Source of the DNA: Bagarius yarrelli
Lineage: Eukaryota > Chordata > Actinopteri > Siluriformes > Sisoridae
Assembly: GCA_005784505.1 (NCBI GenBank)
Contig: VCAZ01000038.1
Coordinates: forward strand, 313,001-377,000
Length of the DNA: 64,000 nucleotides
Direction: 5' to 3'
How positions within the stretch are numbered: the stretch's first letter is position 1; each line of letters opens with the position of its first letter. Below, piece after piece: positions 58,323 to 64,000 of the stretch. The translations under genes and the position numbers were made by a program. The notes beneath the pieces were generated by a model. That model was not told where the DNA came from. It worked only from the letters and a program-made list of their open reading frames with translations, and searched no databases.

Positions 58323-58988
58323 TAGTGTGATTATAAGCAGTGTCTTTTTTCATAAATCATATACAGTCAATGGGAGCTGTATGATGGTAGTAAATCCGGC
58401 ATAAGGATAGGATGGTCATTTCTTCCAATACTTTTGCTTATGTAATAGAATAAAATGTGAGGCCAAATATAGCTACAACTGGTTTGATTCCAGAACCAAA
58501 GTGCCAGTAATAAACACGAAAGGAATCCCCCAAATTTAATTATAACACTTCCTGGGTTTATATCTAACACAGTAAAGCATCAAACTGCCCTGAAAATCCT
58601 TACAACCTTGGTAAAAGCTAGCGAATAACAGTCACGACTTTATGACTACATAAATACCTAACACCAAGTGATCATTTTCAGGGTCTGCTGGCAATTCTCA
58701 CTCAGAGAAAAGCCCATAATCGCTGGCATCAATTAAAAGCATTCTGGCCGCGTTTTATACCAAACTGCCAACAGGCGACTGTAAGCATGTTTTAAAAAAA
58801 ACCCCAGCCCATTTGAGTGAGCTTTCGAGCGAAAAATCGAGCAAATGCTTAACCCCTTCATTCCAGGTGCTTCCTGACAAATAAAAATGTTAATAATCAA
58901 ATTTGGCACCAGCTAAGACGACTTCTTTTTTTTTTTTTTTATATAAAGGATTACAAATTTATCTTAAAGTAACAGAATGTTCCTTTAC
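58323..58988. other. unrecognised sequence flanking the 186-nt exon
   Basis: Nothing recognised. A run of T at 58927-58940 lies just inside the intron. Confidence 0.4.
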
Positions 58989-59174
58989 CTTCTGAGTGAT
59001 GGGACAGGGTTAGCAGGCTCACACACGAGGCGCCGATGCCTGATCCAAAGACTGTGATTCGGTTAGAGTCACCACCGAAGTAGCCAATGTTCTCGCTAAT
59101 CCAGCGCAAAGCCTGGATCTGATCCAAAAGCCCGTAATTACCTTTAGCAGCCTGGTCACCCGTGCTTAGGAAGC
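58989..59174 (-). CDS. nlgn3: neuroligin-3, 186-nt internal exon (degenerate nucleophile elbow)
   Basis: Short internal exon. The acceptor TTGTTCCAG lies just above 59174 and the donor GTAAAG starts at 58988. It opens with GC (second and third bases of a Gly codon), encodes 61 full codons from FLSTGDQAAKGNYGLLDQIQ to LLTLSHHSE, and leaves one G for the next exon. That phase matches the 790-nt exon exactly. The elbow reads VFGSGIGASC. Active cholinesterases have G-E-S-A-G here, so the catalytic serine is absent, as in all neuroligins: the fold is used for neurexin binding and dimerisation, not hydrolysis. FGGDSNRITVFG just before it is typical of the family. The exon is separated from the next by an unusually long 40.5-kb intron. 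Confidence 0.96.
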
Positions 59175-59782
59175 CTGGAACAAAGAAACGACAAAACATT
59201 TTCCTTTAACAGACTGGTGTGTTACTGGTTTTTAATGAGATGTTCTGATGTTGTATTTTTCTCCTGTGGATTGGAGAAAAAAATTTAGTGATCAGTCTGA
59301 TATAACAAAAATATAGTCTTGGATACCAAGCAAGCAGAAATGCCTCATTGTTCTGATCGGTTGGATGCCTACGGTCCACATTGTATGTCTTGTTTCCTCT
59401 CCTTTTCAGCCACTAAGGCTGTACTTATTTACTGAGCAGATGCTTTTGAGACATCTGGAATGTAAAGAGAACTTCAGCAAGAATGTAAAAAATTGTTTCT
59501 AAGTTAATCATTAAGCCGTTCTTTATAGTTTCAGCAGAAAAAAAAAACTTTTTTAGTTTTTTAAAGAACTGTAATGAAAAATGGCATTGAGGAAGTGAAT
59601 GGAATAGTTTCAGAGTTACTTCTTACTGATGGAAATTAACTGAACAAATGAGAAAAAAAATTGACTTAAGACTAGCATGACTACACAATTTTACAAAATG
59701 ATACCTGGATGGCATGATCTTTCTGATATTCTTTTATACCGCAACGTACCTAAAAGCACTGATACTGGAGTCTTTCTCCAAA

Positions 59783-60110
59783 GTTAAGTTCAGTTCAGTT
59801 CAGTTGAGTTCAATTAAAATTAAAATTAAAATTAAAATGTATTTCTGTAGCACTCTCAAAGCAGCTTTACGGAACATACAAAACAACCCAAAAAGTCAAA
59901 AATACCCGTAAAAACTTCCCTAGCGATCAAGCCTGGGGCGACTTGTGGCAAGGAAAAACTCCCTAAGATGGTAAGAAGTAAGAAACCTTGAGCGGAGCCA
60001 GACTTAAAAAGGGAACCCTTCCTCATTTGGGTGACACTTTACCAAAAGAGTGTGTTTTATAATGCAATTTTAAAACACCGGGTAGTGTAATTATGAGTGT
60101 CCTTTCTATA
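59783..60110 (+). repeat. repeat E copy preceded by short tandem repeats
   Basis: GTTCA units and four AATTAAA units (about 59785-59835) lead into ATTTCTGTAGCACTCTCAAA GCAGC, TAGCGATCAAGCCTGG, GGCAAGGAAAAACTCCC and GGAGCCAGACTTAAAAAGGG. Confidence 0.72.
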
Positions 60111-60559
60111 ATCATTTACAGTCAGCAATCTTTGAAAAAACATAAGCCAACTGGAGCCGTCAGTCTCTGGATGCCTCAGGATCCTTGCAGGGTTGGCTAC
60201 TTCTCACTGAAGATCTACCAGTGCTGGCCAAATCTCTGGATACTTCAGAATGGGCAAATAAAGGGAAACAGGTGGAGAGAAATTAGCATAGCTGCTGTTC
60301 ATAATATTAGCAGGCTAGCTGATAATGTGCCTTTAATCAGGTGTACTGGAGCATAATATTATGGGATATGTTCATGCTTGGCTAAAGAGATATGTGTTAA
60401 TCTATGTTAAACTTGGACTCTGTGTCTAAACCGAGAACATTGTCAGGAAGGCCATTCTACTGTTACTAAGAGTCTCCAACATTCCATCGATTATACAGTT
60501 GCTTTTAATATCATGCAAGCTGAGACCTACACATTTTTTTGCACATTAATATAATTCTT

Positions 60560-60698
60560 GGAGCTTAGTGGTTAAGATTTTGGACACCTAACCAGAAGAT
60601 TGTGGGATTCATATTTCAGCACTTCCAATTTACCACCAGTGGACTTTTAAGCAAGGGTCTTCAGTTAACCCCCAATTGCTCAGTTGTAAAAAATTAAC
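60560..60698 (+). mobile_element. SINE-B remnant
   Basis: GGAGCTTAGTGGTTAAGATT, then CCCCCAATTGCTCAGTTGTA; tail missing. Confidence 0.6.
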
Positions 60699-60855
60699 TA
60701 TACAGTTTCATGTTTAATTATTCAGTCAGTTCATTTTTTTTAATGGCAAACAGACACCTCGTATATAAAAAATGAATAAATAATACCATGTAAAACTGGT
60801 AGGTCAGTGTTGGACCAAGCTGAAAGCCCTGAAGTGAAGTTGGTTGACATCCAGA

Positions 60856-61018
60856 AAGTGGGTGCGCAGTGGTTAAGGTGTTTAAACTGCTAATTAGGAA
60901 GATCGGGGTTCCATGTCCAGCACAACCAATTTGCCACTGCTGGGCCCCTGAGCAAGGCCCTTAACCCATAATTGCTCAGTTGTATAAATGTCTCTTCGGA
61001 TAATGTAAATGTAAATAA
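60856..61018 (+). mobile_element. SINE-B copy
   Basis: GTGGGTGCGCAGTGGTTAAG, GCCACTGCTGGGCCCCTGAG CAAGGCCCTTAACCC and AATTGCTCAGTTGTATAAAT, with a shortened tail. Confidence 0.8.
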
Positions 61019-62066
61019 TGTGTGTTGCTGTTTTAAAAAATTATAATAATAAAAAAAATATCAGAAAAACTAATTAATGAGCGCTGCAGCATAATAATGT
61101 ATATAAAAAACACGGTGTTAAAGACATGCGTTGTGTACCAGTGAAACCCACGAATCAGTCATACTGACAACCAGCTGTGAACAATTTAATCATAAGAGAT
61201 GATGATTTATGATGAACAAACGCCGATGCTTGTATCACAGGGGCTCAACGGTGCTTATAGGAAACTGATTAAAATACAAACTAGTTAATCACACTTTGGT
61301 CAAAGATATCGACATGCGATAATGGGTCTATATTCTTAGAAAATACAGTCAAGGAGACTATAATAAAAACAGACTAACACTGGGCATTTTTATCCAAATC
61401 ATTATTTTAGGCTCGAGAAAGATAACAGATTTTGGGGGGTTCCCAGCTGAATACGGATGCCAGGTTTAATAAAATTCTGACTGGGCCAAATGATGGCGAA
61501 GACGACTCTTGACATGTATGAATATCGAGTGACATGTTTACAGCTCAGTTGATTTACATACAGTACATCAACTCCCTGGAGAGGCTTTCTAAAACACAGA
61601 TTTGAAGAAATGCATTTCTTACCACATAAAAAAAGGTCAGCTACTCTATCCCTCTTTTTATTTCAAACACCAAACCTTGGCAGAAGATTTTGGCTTTTGG
61701 CAATAAAGCACCTTGTAGGCAAGTCTTTAAAATACAGGGCTGACATTATTATCTAACAGCGACGCATCTCTATAGGTCACGGATGCTTGGATGATGATTA
61801 ACATTCCCAGACTCTGATTCTGATCTTGACTACAATGTTTCTTTTAATGACTCCAGCTGTTGGATGGATAAAGAGAAGAAAAACCAGGAACATTATCACA
61901 TACGGCTGAACAGATATAGATCTTTATAAGACACACAGGAAATAAGTTGGAAGCGGAAAAAACTAAAAATTTTTTTTTTATCAGATGTAAATCAATTATA
62001 TAGCACACAATTGATTAGCATATCAGGGCTCGCTTATTTACCAAATCTATCCTCTTAGGACAAAAT

Positions 62067-62240
62067 AACATTTACAACATTTGGCAGACGTCCTCATCCG
62101 GCGCGACCTACATTTATACAACTAAGCAATTGAGGGTTAAGGTCCTTACTCAGGGGCCCAACAGTGGTAGCTTGGTGAAGCTGGGAATCGAACCCACAAT
62201 CTTCAGGCAAACACCTTAACGATGTGCCACTACTTTACAC
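62067..62240 (-). mobile_element. SINE-B copy
   Basis: TTTACAACATTTGGCAGACG TCCTCATCC, AATTGAGGGTTAAGGTCCTT and GCTGGGAATCGAACCCACAA (reversed B box). Confidence 0.82.
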
Positions 62241-62289
62241 CAACATAATAAAAAAGTTGATTAGTTGATCAAAGTAAAACTGTTCAGCA

Positions 62290-62425
62290 TCAGAAAGAAT
62301 CAGAATCCAAAAGAGCTTTATTGCCTAGTAGGTTTGCACTTACAATGAATTTGTTTTGGTAACAGAAGTTTCCAGTTGCGCATATTTAAGTAAGATAGAA
62401 ATACAAAAGAAGGAAAATAACAGTT
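62290..62425. repeat. interspersed repeat, AATCAGCTTTATTGCC type
   Basis: AGAATCAGAATCCAAAAGAG CTTTATTGCC, GCACTTACAATGAATTTGTT and CAGAAGTTTCCAG match a widespread teleost repeat as I remember it. Class unknown to me. Confidence 0.55.
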
Positions 62426-62900
62426 ATCAAAACACGTCTGTACAGTTGAATTAGAATTTTTACTTCCACAATGGCTGACGGAGAAGGAGAAATTGATTTG
62501 GTCTCAAACATACCTAAAAATCTGTTTTCAAGGCGGACTTTTCCAGAAAAAAGACCGGCTAACTCCGCCCAGGAAAGAGTTTCCAGATCAGTTCCAACGA
62601 GGCTTACATTCTTTGTATTATAATTATATATGTTATTTATATTTTTAATGTTTTTGTCATGTTATTAGGTAAATATTGATTATGAACTGCTCCAGATGAT
62701 GTACGTGGTACAGTTGTGGTTGTAGTATAGAGGTTTGGAGTTGAGTTAAGGGGATTTCTTGCTTTAGTAAAAATGGCTATTACCCTCAAAACGCAAAATG
62801 CCTCTCTCTTTTTGTAATGCTACGCCATGTTATATTGTGTTTTGTATAGTATTGATGGTTTCTATAACCGTGACTTAAAAGTGGTGGTTTATCAGTCAAG
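62426..62900 (+). mobile_element. hAT derivative carrying a transposase N-terminal exon, copy 3 (truncated)
   Basis: Same family as 28458 and 51374 in the opposite orientation, with both outer ends lost. The + strand from 62471 encodes MADGEGEIDLVSNIPKNLFS then RRTFPEK. The remaining shared blocks (ATTAGGTAAATATTGAT, GAACTGCTCCAGATGATGTA) follow in order. Confidence 0.75.
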
Positions 62901-63229
62901 CCACTACTTTTTTTCTAATATCTTCTTTTCTTTTTCATCTCTCGGGAACTTGTTAGACACACCGCAAAGTGGAGATCAGCCCAAATAAGGTCGTATGAAG
63001 TGTACTGGGTAGAAGGCTGAAATAAATTCACCGCTAATCAATAATTGTGGTTGTAAAAGGCACTAAAATAGTGACACATTCTGCTGTAATCTCACCACGG
63101 GGGTGGTGGTAGGGTGGGAGGGTTATGGTGGGTGAGTTAAATACTGCTGCTTAGAGAAACCGTGCAGAAAAGCAAATGGATCAACAGATGGTCTACTTTG
63201 AAGCTTCAAAGGATAACAGAGCAGTGAGG

Positions 63230-63256
63230 ATGTGTGTGTGTGTGTGTTTGTGTGTG
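63230..63256. repeat. (TG)n microsatellite
   Basis: Short TG run with one TTTG interruption. Confidence 0.85.
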
Positions 63257-64000
63257 CTTAAGAGGCCACCAAATATGTTTTCTCCAATAGGCGCAAAATA
63301 CTCAGATAGACCTACCTGATGACTGTGGTTGAAACCTGGATTTGAATATATGATCAGGGTATTGGTGTATCCGGTGTCCCCAAGAGACACAGAAACACTC
63401 AGAAACACTCACTAATATGTCTCTAGTATTTTTAAATGAATAAGCAAACGTGTAGCAAATGTCTTAAAAAGTAAGTGACACAGGTCAACAGTAACACCTT
63501 ATTTATATTTCTATAATTGTCATTTAGTAAAAATACAAAAAAAATTGTAGCTGTAAATGGCTGCTTGTTTTCATAACACACTTTAGTAGTCACTTGTGAT
63601 TATCAGTAAAATGTCTCAGGTTATGCACGTTGACATGGTTTTTTGAGGGCTACGAAACGGTATGCGAACGCTTTGGTGTAAACGCATACTGATGCATGTT
63701 AGGAAGGACGCATCTGCTGCTGCACCGGTAACCTGCCAGTTGAAGCAGCATGACAACGATGCAGGGAGTATGGCAACAAGACAAAGCGTCTCATTTCACA
63801 TATGTAACCTGGGACATTACCCTTCGTAAACTTGAGTTGCGTTAAAAAGCTGTGAGAACGAGGCACCAACTGCTCCATAATACCAAATCCCTGTCTGGTA
63901 TGTGCGAAATGACCACTATCAGGACATGAGGGACTTGGGAACCTGGCAAAAGCAGACAAATGAGTGCACTCTAACCCCAATTGGTGACAGGCAATAAGTC

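Larger units (their letters stand above)
18448..58988 (-). other. nlgn3: nlgn3 intron, 40.5 kb
   Basis: Bounded by donor GTAAAG at 58988 and acceptor TAG at 18448-18450, with a T-rich tract upstream. It is a phase-1 intron splitting a Gly codon. It holds most of the repeats in the window and several unique blocks that look neither repetitive nor coding. No additional neuroligin exon was found, which fits the direct GFLST to SEGLFHRA reading expected for the family. Confidence 0.92.
59175..64000 (-). other. nlgn3: nlgn3 intron, partial (runs off the window end)
   Basis: Sequence upstream of the 186-nt exon in transcription order. I looked on the minus strand for the preceding exon, which in neuroligins ends near LNYRVGVLG, and did not find it. 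The rest of the gene is therefore probably outside the window. The stretch holds SINE-B copies, repeat E and a third hAT derivative. No feature was recognised in 61019-62066 or 62901-64000 beyond a short TG run at 63230-63256. Confidence 0.75.

Noticed and set aside
59175..64000. Upstream neuroligin exon (ending near LNYRVGVLG)
   Set aside because: Searched by eye on the minus strand and not found.

Overview
The window is intron-rich vertebrate DNA from a ray-finned fish. Its repeats (V-SINE-like elements, several tRNA-derived SINEs, Tc1-like and hAT-like relics, dense microsatellites) suggest an otophysan teleost, perhaps a catfish; that placement is an inference. The only protein-coding gene I can support is a neuroligin-3 orthologue (nlgn3) on the minus strand, represented by its last three coding exons: 59174-58989 (186 nt), 18447-17658 (790 nt) and 3433-2587 (847 nt, ending at TAG). 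They join in frame with canonical GT/AG boundaries and encode about 607 codons' worth of protein. This covers most of the catalytically dead cholinesterase-like domain, the stalk, the single transmembrane helix, the cytoplasmic tail with its gephyrin-binding-like segment, and a C-terminal PDZ ligand. The N-terminal roughly 240 residues are not seen and should lie beyond position 64000.

Layout in + coordinates: 1-2586 is 3' UTR and 3' flank with AT and CA microsatellites and an old hAT-type MITE. 2587-3433 is the terminal exon. 3434-17657 is a 14.2-kb intron with a Tc/mariner-type MITE, a 245-bp palindromic microsatellite, a hAT element with target-site duplications, nested SINEs and a rearranged V-SINE. 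17658-18447 is the 790-nt exon. 18448-58988 is a 40.5-kb intron packed with SINEs, two full-length copies of a hAT derivative that still carry a piece of transposase coding sequence, Tc1 remnants, an interstitial telomeric tract, a 1.7-kb purine-rich region with internal duplications, and an inverted pair of an unclassified ~520-bp repeat 20 kb apart. 58989-59174 is the 186-nt exon. 59175-64000 is further intron with SINEs and a third copy of the hAT derivative.

I see no operon-like, defence, biosynthetic or viral system. Almost all other open reading frames are low-complexity translations or run through SINEs. The most interesting material is structural: element architecture, target-site duplications, inverted repeats that could fold in the nlgn3 pre-mRNA, a SINE subfamily with a duplicated B-box module, and several unique intronic blocks that are candidates for conserved noncoding elements. 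No database search was possible. Family names rest on recognised motifs, and the working labels SINE-B, SINE-C, SINE-D and repeat E are mine.
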